From the NCBI GenBank assembly GCA_900544235.1, contig UQUL01000001.1, positions 1 to 64,000 on the forward strand: a stretch of 64,000 bases of DNA, read 5' to 3'. This document shows positions 24,889 through 34,001 of the stretch, one piece after another. How positions within the stretch are numbered: position 1 is the first letter of the stretch; every line of letters begins with the position of its first letter. The notes beneath the pieces were generated by a model. That model was given only the letters and a program-made list of their open reading frames with translations, did no database searches and had not been told where the DNA came from. The position numbers and the translations under genes are program-made. The stretch comes from an uncultured Collinsella sp. GTDB lineage: Bacteria; Actinomycetota; Coriobacteriia; Coriobacteriales; Coriobacteriaceae.

Positions 24889-25956
24889 ATGGCTACCCCC
24901 AAGATTTCTGTTGTCGTTCCCATCTACAAAGTGGAGGAGTGCCTGGCCTGGTGCCTGGACTCCCTGCTTGCGCAGGACATGCCCGATTGGGAAGGCGTGT
25001 TAGTCAACGATGGCTCGCCGGACGGTTCACGCGATATTGCGGCTGCCTATTGCGAAAAGGATGCGCGCTTTACGCTGGTCGATAAGGAGAACGGCGGCCT
25101 GTCGAGTGCACGTAATGCAGGCATCGCCGCATCCACGGCGCCTATCGTCGCGTTTTTGGATTCCGACGACCGGTTTACGCCCGATGCATGCCGCGTGATC
25201 GTCGAAACCTTTGAGCGCGAGGACTGCGACGTTTTGACCTTTGGCGCGAATCCGTATCCGCTGGAGGCGGGGTATCCGTGGCTTAACTATGTGCTGAGCC
25301 CGCGTGATGTGTCGTTTGAAGGCTATTGCTCTGACCTGCTGTTTAAGGAAGCTTCTCGCCCCTTTGCATGGCGCACCGCCTGCAAGCGTGAGTTTTTGCT
25401 GGGCAACGGGATCGTGTTCGACGAAACCGTCAAGTATGGCGAGGACCAGGTTTTCGACTTTGCCGTGTACGGTCGTTCGCACAAGACCGCGCTTATCTCG
25501 AACAAGCTGTACGATTACCGTGTGGCGCGCAAGGGCTCACTCATGGACGCTATGCGCTACGACGACGAGACGCGCCTGCTGGAGCACGTGAAGATTTACT
25601 CCGCGGTGCTGACTGACTGGCAGCGCGACGGTCTCGATGCTCAGCATGCCGATGACCTGGCGTACTTCCTATGCGATCTGGTGCTGTACGATGCGCTCAG
25701 GTTGCTGGGCTCGGACTGCGGCAAGGTGTTTGCTGCCGTCGCCGCGGCCCTTTCCGGTTCTGCCGTGGGCAGCGATGCTGCGCTCGCACAATGCGCTCCT
25801 TCTGTTGCTGCTATGGTGCGTGCGGCGCTTACCAGCAAGGCCCCCAATGCCCGTGAGTGCAAAAAGCTCATGTTCGATTACGACGTCTTGAGGTTTGGGC
25901 GCTTGGGCGCCTGCAAACGCATGGCAGCGAACGCCCTGGGAAAGCGAGAAGTGTAG
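24889..25956 (+). CDS. GT2 glycosyltransferase
   Basis: 355 aa from the ATG at 24889; TAGGAGCG lies nine bases before it, too close to the in-frame GTG at 24883. ISVVVPIYKVEECLAWCLDS, VNDGSPDGS, LDSDDRFTPDA and YGEDQVFDFAVYG mark a GT-A transferase. It sits between the previous GT2 and the giant GT2; its stop is directly followed by the next ATG. Confidence 0.85.
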   Translation: MATPKISVVVPIYKVEECLAWCLDSLLAQDMPDWEGVLVNDGSPDGSRDIAAAYCEKDARFTLVDKENGGLSSARNAGIAASTAPIVAFLDSDDRFTPDACRVIVETFEREDCDVLTFGANPYPLEAGYPWLNYVLSPRDVSFEGYCSDLLFKEASRPFAWRTACKREFLLGNGIVFDETVKYGEDQVFDFAVYGRSHKTALISNKLYDYRVARKGSLMDAMRYDDETRLLEHVKIYSAVLTDWQRDGLDAQHADDLAYFLCDLVLYDALRLLGSDCGKVFAAVAAALSGSAVGSDAALAQCAPSVAAMVRAALTSKAPNARECKKLMFDYDVLRFGRLGACKRMAANALGKREV

Positions 25957-28443
25957 ATGAGTATCAAGCGTTTGGCACTTTGCCGCAGCCAGGCCCGTCT
26001 GTTTGTGCTGCTTCGTTTTGCCGGCCAGGATGTCGCCGCGCTTATTGAGCAAGAAGGTTCTCAGGCCTTTGTCCGCGCGACGACGAGCGGTTCTTGTGTG
26101 CCGTCGCTGGTACTCCCGGTTGACCATGGCCGTGTGCTGGCGCTTTGCCCTTCCGTTGCCGATTACGAGCGCGAGCTTGCCGTCTTGGTGCTTCCGTTTT
26201 TGGATGGCTCTACGATCGACGCTGCATTTGTGTCCGGTGGCCAAAAGCTTGGCTCCATTCGCCTCGATAGCCGCGTGGCCAAGCTGGAATCCAAGATTAA
26301 CTACAAAGCAAAGGCTGCGATGTGTGCGCTCGTTCGCGATGCACAGCGCGGCGAGTGCTGCGATCGCTATGAGATCGATGCCGTTCGTTATTTACCGGCA
26401 GACGCCGGCGCGGTGTGGCGCTATGAGGTTACGTGGGTGGGAGACCCCCAGTGCGCACCTGAGCTCCAGGTCTTCGATACGCATATGAATGCCATCGATG
26501 TCACCGTGCATGTGTTTGAGTCGCAGGTCGATGTTCCTCAGCGCAACGGATGCCGCGTCAACAAAACGTATCTGAGCGTTGAGATGCCTCAGGATATACG
26601 AGATTTTGTCGCGATTGTGAGCGATCCCACGGAGCAGATTCAGAGTGGTTTTTGCGCCATGGATGGTCGCCTGTACAACGGCATGGTCGACGACAGCTGG
26701 AACCGCATGAAGGATGCGCGTGCAGACGACGCAGCTTATCGACGTTGGTTTGAGCAGCATCGCGCAAAGCCGGGCGATTTGGCGTGCCAGCGTGTCGCTT
26801 CGGTGGCTTTTGCCTATAGACCACTCGTGAGCATTGTGGTGCCGTGCTACAAGACTGATCGGGTCTACCTGCGCGAGCTGCTGGACTCGGTGCTAGCTCA
26901 GAGCTATGACAACTGGGAATTGCTGCTTATGGATGCCTCGCCCGAATGGGATGCGGTGGCCAATCTTGCAGCAAGTGCCAACGACGAGCGCGTTCGTCGC
27001 ATCGAGCTGCCCGGCAACGGCGGCATTGTGCTCAACACCAACGCTGGTATTCAGCAGGCGGCTGGAGACTACATCGCGTTCTTGGACCATGACGACATTC
27101 TGGAACCGGACGCATTATTCCATTATGTTGCCGCGCTGAACAGGGCCGCCGAGGGCGAGCGTCCCCAGGTCCTGTTCTGCGACGAGGACATGTTCCAGAA
27201 AACGGGGGAGTGGGGCCAGCCGGTCTTTAAGACGCGGCTCAACGTCGACCTGCTCTATAGCCATAACTGCGTGACGCATTTTCTGATGGTGGAGAAGGCG
27301 CTCATCGATCACATTGGCATGTCTCCGGAAGATGTTGCGGGTGCCCAGGATTACGACCTGACGCTTCGCTGCCTTTCGGCGGGCGCGCGGTTTGAGCATG
27401 TTGCGCACGTGCTGTATCACTGGCGCGTTCATCCGGGGTCGACCGCCGATGGCTCTGCCGATAGCAAGCCGTATGCTATTGAAGCCGGGCGCCTTGCGCT
27501 TCAGCGTCACTTTGACGCGCTGGGCATTTGCGGAACGGTCGAGGAGGCCGAGACGCCGTTTGTCTACCGCATGCGCTATGCGCTGCCGGAGCCTGCGCCG
27601 CTGGTGAGTATTGTGATTCCCACCAAGGATCACATTGAGACGCTTGACGCCTGTGTGATGTCGATCGCCCAGAAGGCCGCGTATGCCAACTACGAGATCG
27701 TCTTGGTGGAGAACAACAGCGAAGCCCCGGAGACGTTTGCGTATTACGAAACCCTGCCAGAGCGCGTGGCTGCGGCATCCGAAGGCAAGGGTATCGCGCG
27801 CGTTGTGTACTGGCCGGGCGAGTTCAATTACTCTCAGATCATCAATTTTGGTGTGGAGCACGCCAAGGGCGACTACCTGCTGCTGCTCAACAACGATACC
27901 GAGGTCATTAGCCCCGACTTTATCGAAGAGATGATGGGTTGTCTGCAACGTCCCGATGCGGGCGTGGTGGGTGCCAAGCTCTATTTTGCCGACCACCTTG
28001 TGCAGCACGCTGGCATTTTGGTCGGTGTGCGCGGCGCACTTGCCCATGCCAACCAAGACTTCTCGGCAAAGCGCGAGGGCTATCTTGCCCGTGCTGTGCG
28101 TCCGGGCAACTTTAGCGCCGTAACGGGCGCCTGCCAGATGGTGCGACGTGACGTATTTGAGCAGGTCGGGGGCTACAACGAGGAATTCGCCGTCGGCTTT
28201 AACGACGCAGACTTTTGCCTGCGCGTGTGGGAGGCGGGCTACCGCACCATCTTTACGCCCTATGCCGAGCTGTACCACTACGAGTTCACCTCGCGCGGCA
28301 GGGAAGAGGCTAACGAGGAAAAGCTGCGCCGCTGGAAACGCGAGCAAGCTCTGTTCATGCAACGCTGGCCGGAGCTCTTCCTCGATGGTGACCCGTGGCT
28401 CGGACCGAACCTATCCTCCGACAGTGAGTACTTCTCGTTTTAG
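25957..28443 (+). CDS. Giant tandem GT2 glycosyltransferase
   Basis: 828 aa with three parts. Residues 1-285 form a beta-rich N-terminal region of no named family. A first GT2 domain (about 289-510) follows: VSIVVPCYKTDRVYLRELLD and the metal site AFLDHDDILEPDA. A second GT2 domain (about 549-800) has VSIVIPTKDHIETLD, LLLNNDTEVISPDF and GFNDADFCLRVWEAGYRTIF. The second domain resembles rhamnosyl/galactofuranosyl transferases of O-antigen and rhamnan assembly. A two-domain enzyme could add two linkages in turn. The product of 54220-56646 is a paralogue with the same architecture. The gene starts directly after the previous stop and ends in a 4-bp convergent overlap with the cassette ATPase gene. 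Confidence 0.85.
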   Translation: MSIKRLALCRSQARLFVLLRFAGQDVAALIEQEGSQAFVRATTSGSCVPSLVLPVDHGRVLALCPSVADYERELAVLVLPFLDGSTIDAAFVSGGQKLGSIRLDSRVAKLESKINYKAKAAMCALVRDAQRGECCDRYEIDAVRYLPADAGAVWRYEVTWVGDPQCAPELQVFDTHMNAIDVTVHVFESQVDVPQRNGCRVNKTYLSVEMPQDIRDFVAIVSDPTEQIQSGFCAMDGRLYNGMVDDSWNRMKDARADDAAYRRWFEQHRAKPGDLACQRVASVAFAYRPLVSIVVPCYKTDRVYLRELLDSVLAQSYDNWELLLMDASPEWDAVANLAASANDERVRRIELPGNGGIVLNTNAGIQQAAGDYIAFLDHDDILEPDALFHYVAALNRAAEGERPQVLFCDEDMFQKTGEWGQPVFKTRLNVDLLYSHNCVTHFLMVEKALIDHIGMSPEDVAGAQDYDLTLRCLSAGARFEHVAHVLYHWRVHPGSTADGSADSKPYAIEAGRLALQRHFDALGICGTVEEAETPFVYRMRYALPEPAPLVSIVIPTKDHIETLDACVMSIAQKAAYANYEIVLVENNSEAPETFAYYETLPERVAAASEGKGIARVVYWPGEFNYSQIINFGVEHAKGDYLLLLNNDTEVISPDFIEEMMGCLQRPDAGVVGAKLYFADHLVQHAGILVGVRGALAHANQDFSAKREGYLARAVRPGNFSAVTGACQMVRRDVFEQVGGYNEEFAVGFNDADFCLRVWEAGYRTIFTPYAELYHYEFTSRGREEANEEKLRRWKREQALFMQRWPELFLDGDPWLGPNLSSDSEYFSF

Positions 28444-29417
28444 TGCGAAGTAATGCCAAGTTCCGGCAAAGTATCCTCAAGAGCTGCAAGGGCGGTGGGG
28501 TTCAAGTACTCCTCGTTCATGCAGCTCTTGTCATATCGAAAACGTGTGTCTCGTGAGCATTCGATGAGTTCTGCAGTAAAGAACCTCTCCCAGCTAAAGA
28601 ACTTTGAGCTTTCGATATGTTCAGCGGGGTTAAGCAGCATGTCCTTAATGTGTTTGCTGTTGAATAATCCCGACTTCAACACGAGCCATTCAAACGATTC
28701 CGGTAGGAATAGCTTGATGTTCTTTCGGCGCAATAGAGCAGCTACTTCCGCAATTTCTGGTCCAAAGGCGGCGCCGTCGGCAATCACGAGGATGTCGTTT
28801 TCCGGTGCGTCCATAATGCAGTTGCAAATATTTGATTTTCCTCCCGCGCTGATGCATTTAATGCTGCTCTTTTTGCATAGCAAACTGAAGAATTCGTAGC
28901 CCGAATTTGTGTCCTCGACAATGACAAGCTCGGGCCTCTCGCCTCTAAAATCAGTATCACCGTAAATACGATATGTAGAGGTGTAGACACGAGAGTAAAC
29001 GGGATACTTCGTTGTGGTTCGGTTGGTGTTCTTAAGACCGTAGATTTCATCAACGCTATAGGGCAGTTGGCGCAGTGACTCTCTGGCGACAATTACGTAG
29101 TAGTTTGAGCTACGCTTTGCTTCATGGGCAAATTCTCTTGATCGAACAAAAGTATTGCCCTCATCAATAAAAACAATACTGCTGGAAATCTCTTGGAGAT
29201 CTCTACGCCAATATTTTCCAGATATTGTTTTACAGGGCACTTTGCAACTTACTGTTACGCCGCTTTGTGCCCCAAGCTCTTCGTGAGCTGCCACCATATC
29301 AAGCAGAGTTGTCTTGCCTGTAGCACTGTTACCTTGGATGATGGTCAGATTTCTATTGATGGTCAGTTTAAACTGAACCCGGTTATTTTGAATAATTACC
29401 TTGTATGATCCGCGCAT
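28440..29417 (-). CDS. Cassette ATPase, copy 1: P-loop protein with Toprim-like second half
   Basis: 325 aa from the ATG at 29417, which overlaps the stop of the upstream DUF4869 gene (TGATG) and has AAGGGAG nine bases before it. The same start position is conserved in copy 2. Visible motifs: Walker A GNSATGKTT (29-37); Walker B IVFIDEG (81-87); SSNYYVIVARE (103-113), a sensor-like strand; then ELVIVEDTNSGYEFF (163-177), ISAGGKSN, and DILVIADGAAFG (208-219). The last three are ordered like a Toprim metal site (Glu, then Asp on the next strands), but the second Asp of a classical DxD is absent. There are no ABC signature, membrane helix or signal peptide. AT-rich relative to its neighbours. 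Function unknown; see findings. Confidence 0.7.
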   Translation of the reverse strand: MRGSYKVIIQNNRVQFKLTINRNLTIIQGNSATGKTTLLDMVAAHEELGAQSGVTVSCKVPCKTISGKYWRRDLQEISSSIVFIDEGNTFVRSREFAHEAKRSSNYYVIVARESLRQLPYSVDEIYGLKNTNRTTTKYPVYSRVYTSTYRIYGDTDFRGERPELVIVEDTNSGYEFFSLLCKKSSIKCISAGGKSNICNCIMDAPENDILVIADGAAFGPEIAEVAALLRRKNIKLFLPESFEWLVLKSGLFNSKHIKDMLLNPAEHIESSKFFSWERFFTAELIECSRDTRFRYDKSCMNEEYLNPTALAALEDTLPELGITSH

Positions 29418-29866
29418 CAGGAGTTCTCCCTTAGGCATTTTCCAGCTATGGGGACAAGGTCAAACATTGTGTGGACTATATCGCCCGTATTTGCAATGGT
29501 TACCGTGAATTTGCCGTTTCCAAAATCCATTATGTGGTAGAGATTGATTGTTAGATCCTTTTGCGCGGCGATCCTCAGAATCCAGTAGGCGCAATTATCA
29601 CCGCAATTTGAGGCGTTATATATATTCTGCGGCATAAAGTACATAAGCAGTAGCGTTTTGGTGCCGCTGGATAGTTTCTCGGGAGGAATGATGCCTAGAA
29701 TCTTGGTATCGATTGCATTGGGGCCTACCACGGTGCCTTTGTCGATGGATTTTATGACCCTTTGGGCAAAGGAGTCTTGAAACCACTGGGGCGAATATAC
29801 GTTATCGAAGTAAACGGACGTGTTGTAGATAACGTTTTCCATATCACCATAGTGAATTGTTAGCAC
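29417..29866 (-). CDS. DUF4869 family protein, cassette copy 1
   Basis: 149 aa from the GTG at 29866, chosen because AAGGAG lies five bases upstream and because copy 2 begins at the equivalent codon. The product starts VLTIHYGDMENVIYNTSVYF, with SSGTKTLLLMY, NASNCGDNCAYWILRIA, and LYHIMDFG in the middle and C-terminal part. The two cysteines of NCGDNC are kept in both copies. DUF4869 has no known function. First gene of the two-gene cassette, translationally coupled to the ATPase. It has a compact soluble look with no signal or membrane segment. Confidence 0.75.
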   Translation of the reverse strand: MLTIHYGDMENVIYNTSVYFDNVYSPQWFQDSFAQRVIKSIDKGTVVGPNAIDTKILGIIPPEKLSSGTKTLLLMYFMPQNIYNASNCGDNCAYWILRIAAQKDLTINLYHIMDFGNGKFTVTIANTGDIVHTMFDLVPIAGKCLRENS

Positions 29867-30190
29867 GTCAGCTCCTTCGGCTTGCTGATTTGGCATCTAG
29901 TGAGATTGATTATATCGCAGCACATGAGGCGGGCGTTATCGGCCCGCGGTAGATGTGATTGATGACCAAGGTTTGTATTCTGTTGCTTTATTAATCAGTT
30001 CACTCGTTTAATCAGTTCGTTCATGCGCTAAGTTTGCCTTAGAAGCTATTTAGCGTAACGGTTGAGGTGTGGCGACTCATATTTAAATTGCAGTCACAAA
30101 GACACCTTTTATCGATTTCCCGTTGAAATACTGAATTGATAGTTTAAAAATAACTTAAGAGAGCCTTAAATCTCGGAGAAAGGATGTCGT
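29867..30190. other. AT-rich divergent intergenic region
   Basis: 324 bp between the cassette (minus) and the first choline-binding protein gene (plus). The one structured item is a direct repeat TTAATCAGTTC at 29991-30001 and 30008-30018, 17 bp apart, which could be a regulator site. No gene is visible. GAGAAAGGATG ahead of 30191 is the ribosome site of the next gene. Confidence 0.5.
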
Positions 30191-31447
30191 ATGAAAAACC
30201 TTCGAGAAAGATGGCGCGGACTAACAGTGCTGGGAGTTGTTGCATTTGCCGCTGTCTGCATGACGGTTGCCCCGGCGCCCTCATTTGCTGATATTGCTGG
30301 CGGTGGCGGAGGCGGTGGACCGATTACGGAATGGTGTTCCGACGGTCGCCCGAAGACTGGACTCGTTCGGTGCGAGGACGGCAACCTTCGCTATTTCGAT
30401 CCCGAAACTGGCGCCATGGTCACGAACCAGTGGCATAACGAATACGAAGCTGTCTGGTACTATTTTGGCGCTGACGGGATCGCGGTGTCGGGCTGGCAGT
30501 CTATCGGTGGGGACAAGTATTACTTCTACCCCGAAAGCCATGATATGGCATACGGCCGAGTTCAGATTGACGGCAAGAACTACTTCCTGAACACCCCTGG
30601 TGCCAACGCCGATGGCCGCATGCAGCATAGCGGCTGGCTCTATGACTCCATCTATGGAAAGTGGTTCTATGCGACCTCCAGTGGCGAACTGCTGACCGGT
30701 TGGCATAATATCGGTGGAACTTGGTATTATTCCGACGAGTATGGTGTCATGCTGACCGGCTGGATCAACGTTTCGGGGACGTGGTACTACGCCAACGCTT
30801 CCGGTGCGATGGCCACTGGCTGGCTCACCATCGGCGGTACGTGGTACTACCTCGACGGTTCGGGCGCCATGGTCGCTAACAGCTGGCGCAGCCTCGGCGG
30901 CTCCTGGTACTGGTTCGGCGACTCCGGTGCAATGGCCACTGGCTGGTTCTTGGCAGGCGGCTCTTGGTACTATGCGAGCGGTTCGGGCGCCATGGCAACC
31001 GGCTGGCTCAGCAATGGCGGCACGTGGTATTGGCTCGGAGGTTCGGGCACTATGGCCTCTAACTCTTGGGCTAACGTTGGTGGAGTTTGGTACTGGTTCG
31101 ACGATTCCGGCGCGATGGCCACCGGCTGGCGTCAGGTCGGCGGCGCCTGGTACTACTTTAGCGGTTCCGGCGCTATGGCTCACGACGCCTGGGTCGGCGA
31201 CTACTACCTCCAGTCTTCCGGTGCCATGGCTACGAATGCCTGGGTTGGCTCCTACTATGTCGGCGAGGACGGCAAGTGGATTCCGGGCTACGGTTTAGTT
31301 TGGTATAAGAACGGTAGCGATGTTTACCATACGCATAAGTGCCGTACCGTTGGTAAGGACGCAAAGGGCTATTCGCAGATCTCTATTCAGGAGGCCCAGA
31401 GGCGTGGCGCTTCACGAGAGTGCAAAAACCGCCAGCAAATTGGCTAG
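30191..31447 (+). CDS. Choline-binding-type repeat protein, no catalytic domain
   Basis: 418 aa. A signal peptide ends near ADIAG, followed by a seven-glycine run. About twelve repeats of the cell-wall-binding type fill residues 60-350 (pattern TGWxxxGGTWYYxxxSGAMA). The aromatic pairs WYY/WYW form the choline-binding boxes in pneumococcal proteins. The C-terminal 45 residues (VWYKNGSDVYHTHKCRTVGK, then QEAQRRGASRECK) resemble a small zinc-binding domain seen at the ends of secreted nucleases and surface proteins, with its last CxxC reduced to a single Cys. First of a run of six such genes. With no enzyme domain it may be an adhesin or scaffold. Confidence 0.8.
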   Translation: MKNLRERWRGLTVLGVVAFAAVCMTVAPAPSFADIAGGGGGGGPITEWCSDGRPKTGLVRCEDGNLRYFDPETGAMVTNQWHNEYEAVWYYFGADGIAVSGWQSIGGDKYYFYPESHDMAYGRVQIDGKNYFLNTPGANADGRMQHSGWLYDSIYGKWFYATSSGELLTGWHNIGGTWYYSDEYGVMLTGWINVSGTWYYANASGAMATGWLTIGGTWYYLDGSGAMVANSWRSLGGSWYWFGDSGAMATGWFLAGGSWYYASGSGAMATGWLSNGGTWYWLGGSGTMASNSWANVGGVWYWFDDSGAMATGWRQVGGAWYYFSGSGAMAHDAWVGDYYLQSSGAMATNAWVGSYYVGEDGKWIPGYGLVWYKNGSDVYHTHKCRTVGKDAKGYSQISIQEAQRRGASRECKNRQQIG

Positions 31448-31473
31448 CACATTACTGAGCTAGTTTTGATTGA

Positions 31474-31501
31474 GGCCCCGTTGCCCTGAAGCGACGGGGC
31501 C
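31474..31501 (+). terminator. Hairpin between two choline-binding protein genes
   Basis: Stem GGCCCCGT / ACGGGGCC with a 12-nt loop, 26 bp after the stop codon. No T run follows, so termination would be weak or factor-dependent. Confidence 0.4.
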
Positions 31502-31527
31502 GCTGCGTGATTGGATTCCGTGCTGTT

Positions 31528-33738
31528 ATGAAGAAATGGTCATTCGGAGTGCTGGCTTTTTCGGGCCTCATTTCTTTTGGGCTCCTTTTGGGTTCGCCCT
31601 CGATGTTATACGCCCTTGATTCGAATAACACTGACGAAGGTCCCGCATCTAACGTTGCTATTGCTTCTGTCGAGTCAGGCGTTGATGCTCAGCGCGAATC
31701 GACCTTCGCTGTCGAGCAGAACTCTCAGGTGGATAATGAGACCCCTTCCGAGGTTTCGAATCAAATTATTTGGCATCAGGGGTGGATATCACCCTTAGAA
31801 GGGGCTGGTTTTTGGCGTTGGGGCTTGTCCGACGGAACAATCGCTGTTTCTTCTTGGAGACATATAGACGGTAGCTGGTACTGGTTCGACGACGAAGGTC
31901 GAATGGCTCAGGATGGGTTGGTTCAAGTCGGGGGTGCGACGTATGCCTTCTCCTCTTCGGGCGCAATGCGTGTCGGCTGGTACCTAGATTCTACGGGCTC
32001 CACTTCTGCTTGGCGTTATTTCTCCGGTTCTGGCGCCATGGTAAAAGGCTGGCTTTCAGACGGCAGCAACTGGTATTGGCTGGATGATGAGGGCAAGATG
32101 GTCCACGATGCGATGCTGCAGATCGGGGGAGCCACGTATGGATTCTCTTCTTCTGGTGCGATGCTTATCGGATGGCATCTTGATGCTTCCGTTTGGCACT
32201 ATTTCTCCGGCTCTGGCGCCCTGGTAAAGGGTTGGCTCTCGGATGGGGGTCGTTGGTACTGGCTTGATCCTGCAGACGGTTCTATGGCCACCGGGCTGAA
32301 AGAATGTAATGGCACCTCTTATATCTTTAACAGTTCAGGGGCTATGCTATCCACCCAGTGGGCACTTATTGACAACAACTGGTATTACGCTGACTCTAAC
32401 GGCTTGCTGCATGGAGGCTGGTTACTTCTAGGGAATTCTTGGTATTACCTGGATCCAGGAAGCCATATTATGCTCACGGGCTTTGTGCAAGTGGGCTCGT
32501 CCACCTATTTCCTTACGAGTTCAGGTGCCATGGCAACAGGCTGGGCACTTGCTGATGGTACTTGGTATTACGCCGCATCAAACGGAGCTATTCAACGAGG
32601 GCGATGGATAAAGTCCGGAAGCGCCTGGTATTACCTTGATGATGTATCCGGCGCAATGCGTACTGGTGAATTTGCGGTAGGAAGCAAGCGCTATTTTTCT
32701 TATGATTCCGGTGCAATGGCATCTTCGTGCTGGATCAACTTGAACGATGGTATAGCATGGGCGAATTCGTCTGGAGCACTGAGCGAGCCGTTGCCTACTT
32801 CATCTGATGGATCTCCTGTAGTCGCTGATCGTACCGACTCGTCTTCATTGCCAGGTGTGATTCATATTGGAGATGCGGTTTTCTATGCGGATGCGAATGG
32901 TGTCGTTAACGTGGCGTCTGGTTGGATTATGTCGAAAGACGCTTCTGACGAAAGTGGCAATACTTGGTACTACGCATCTTCCAATGGTGTCCTTAAGTCT
33001 GGTTGGCAATATGTCAACGGTGCGTGGTATTGGATGGACCCTTCCACATTCAAGATGAAAACTGGATGGCTTAATGACGGCGGTACGTGGTACTGGCTCC
33101 AGCCTTCGGGTGCCATGTTTGCTAACGGGTGGCTGAAAATCGATGGCGTTGGCTATTACTTCAATGCAAGTGGTGCATGGTTGAATACGTCTGGTTCTGT
33201 TTTGGGGGTCAATAGGTCCAGCCTGGTCAATTGGCTTATGAGCCACGAAAGCGACGGCTATTACCGTGGAACACGCTACGACACGCATCTCAGCCAGGAA
33301 ACGTGCATGTACCCAAAGGGTGATCCGCGTTGGGACGGTTATACGGGCATGAATTGTGGTGGATTTGTATCGCATGCATATATGAAGGCGGGCGGGAATT
33401 TAGCTCCCATTGCCGCCGAGCAGAGCCATTCCCCTTGGAGTGGAGGTCCCGGAAGGGGCGGCTGCGTAAACGCTTATCGTTGGTACGGCTACGCTATCGA
33501 TACGTGCGCGAACGTGACTTATTTCAACTCTATTGATGAGTTGTTACGCAGTGGTTTGGCTCGTAAGGGGGACATTGTGTTCTTCAATCCTTACAACCCA
33601 TATGCGGACGATAGCCACATTGGCTTTTTCTGGGGCAATTCGCCGAGCGAAAATTTGTTCTGGCATAGTGATGGTTATGGAAATCGCATCTCCGGTTTGA
33701 CTGCTTTGGGCCCATCGAAAGTAATCTTGATTCGTTAG
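31528..33738 (+). CDS. Choline-binding-type cell-wall hydrolase with NlpC/P60-like domain
   Basis: 736 aa from ATG 31528, which begins a clean signal peptide (MKKWSFGVLAFSGLISFGLL); an in-frame GTG at 31507 is possible. About 18 WYW/WYY repeats occupy residues 75-560. The C-terminal domain (about 565-736) has the cysteine nucleophile in GMNCGGFVSHAY and the histidine in DSHIGFFWG, the arrangement of NlpC/P60 papain-like peptidases, which cut peptide bonds in peptidoglycan stems. A secreted wall hydrolase docked through its repeats is the natural reading. Codon use is less GC-rich than in the housekeeping part. Confidence 0.8.
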   Translation: MKKWSFGVLAFSGLISFGLLLGSPSMLYALDSNNTDEGPASNVAIASVESGVDAQRESTFAVEQNSQVDNETPSEVSNQIIWHQGWISPLEGAGFWRWGLSDGTIAVSSWRHIDGSWYWFDDEGRMAQDGLVQVGGATYAFSSSGAMRVGWYLDSTGSTSAWRYFSGSGAMVKGWLSDGSNWYWLDDEGKMVHDAMLQIGGATYGFSSSGAMLIGWHLDASVWHYFSGSGALVKGWLSDGGRWYWLDPADGSMATGLKECNGTSYIFNSSGAMLSTQWALIDNNWYYADSNGLLHGGWLLLGNSWYYLDPGSHIMLTGFVQVGSSTYFLTSSGAMATGWALADGTWYYAASNGAIQRGRWIKSGSAWYYLDDVSGAMRTGEFAVGSKRYFSYDSGAMASSCWINLNDGIAWANSSGALSEPLPTSSDGSPVVADRTDSSSLPGVIHIGDAVFYADANGVVNVASGWIMSKDASDESGNTWYYASSNGVLKSGWQYVNGAWYWMDPSTFKMKTGWLNDGGTWYWLQPSGAMFANGWLKIDGVGYYFNASGAWLNTSGSVLGVNRSSLVNWLMSHESDGYYRGTRYDTHLSQETCMYPKGDPRWDGYTGMNCGGFVSHAYMKAGGNLAPIAAEQSHSPWSGGPGRGGCVNAYRWYGYAIDTCANVTYFNSIDELLRSGLARKGDIVFFNPYNPYADDSHIGFFWGNSPSENLFWHSDGYGNRISGLTALGPSKVILIR

Positions 33739-33749
33739 AATTCCGCGTT

Positions 33750-33780
33750 GTAGGGGACTCTCTGGGTCCCCTACCTTTTT
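33750..33780 (+). terminator. Intrinsic terminator
   Basis: Stem GTAGGGGAC / GTCCCCTAC, loop of seven, then CTTTTT, 12 bp after the stop of the NlpC/P60-like gene. Confidence 0.9.
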
Positions 33781-34001
33781 GACATCTGGTTTGAAAGCTA
33801 ACTGATGTCGGCATTCTTTGGGGCTAAGAGTAGGGACTAGGAGTCCTTGGTTTCACCCTGCTGGGAAGTTCTTGTTTACATTATGGTATTACGTGCAGTT
33901 ATTTGTCGTCCTAGATGGCATCTTGTCCAGTTGGATGTTCGGAAATCTTTCACAGCCATGCTGTAAGCTAAACGCAAACAAGAACGAATGACGAGGTTTA
34001 C

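Noticed and set aside
27115..28362. Minus-strand open frame of 415 codons opposite the giant GT2
   Set aside because: Antisense to a domain with intact GT2 motifs; no ribosome site and no recognisable protein.
30700..31260. Periodic DNA in the choline-binding genes as a CRISPR array or satellite
   Set aside because: The period comes from protein repeats of about 20 residues in an open frame; units vary in sequence and there are no identical repeats with unique spacers. No CRISPR array was seen anywhere in the window.
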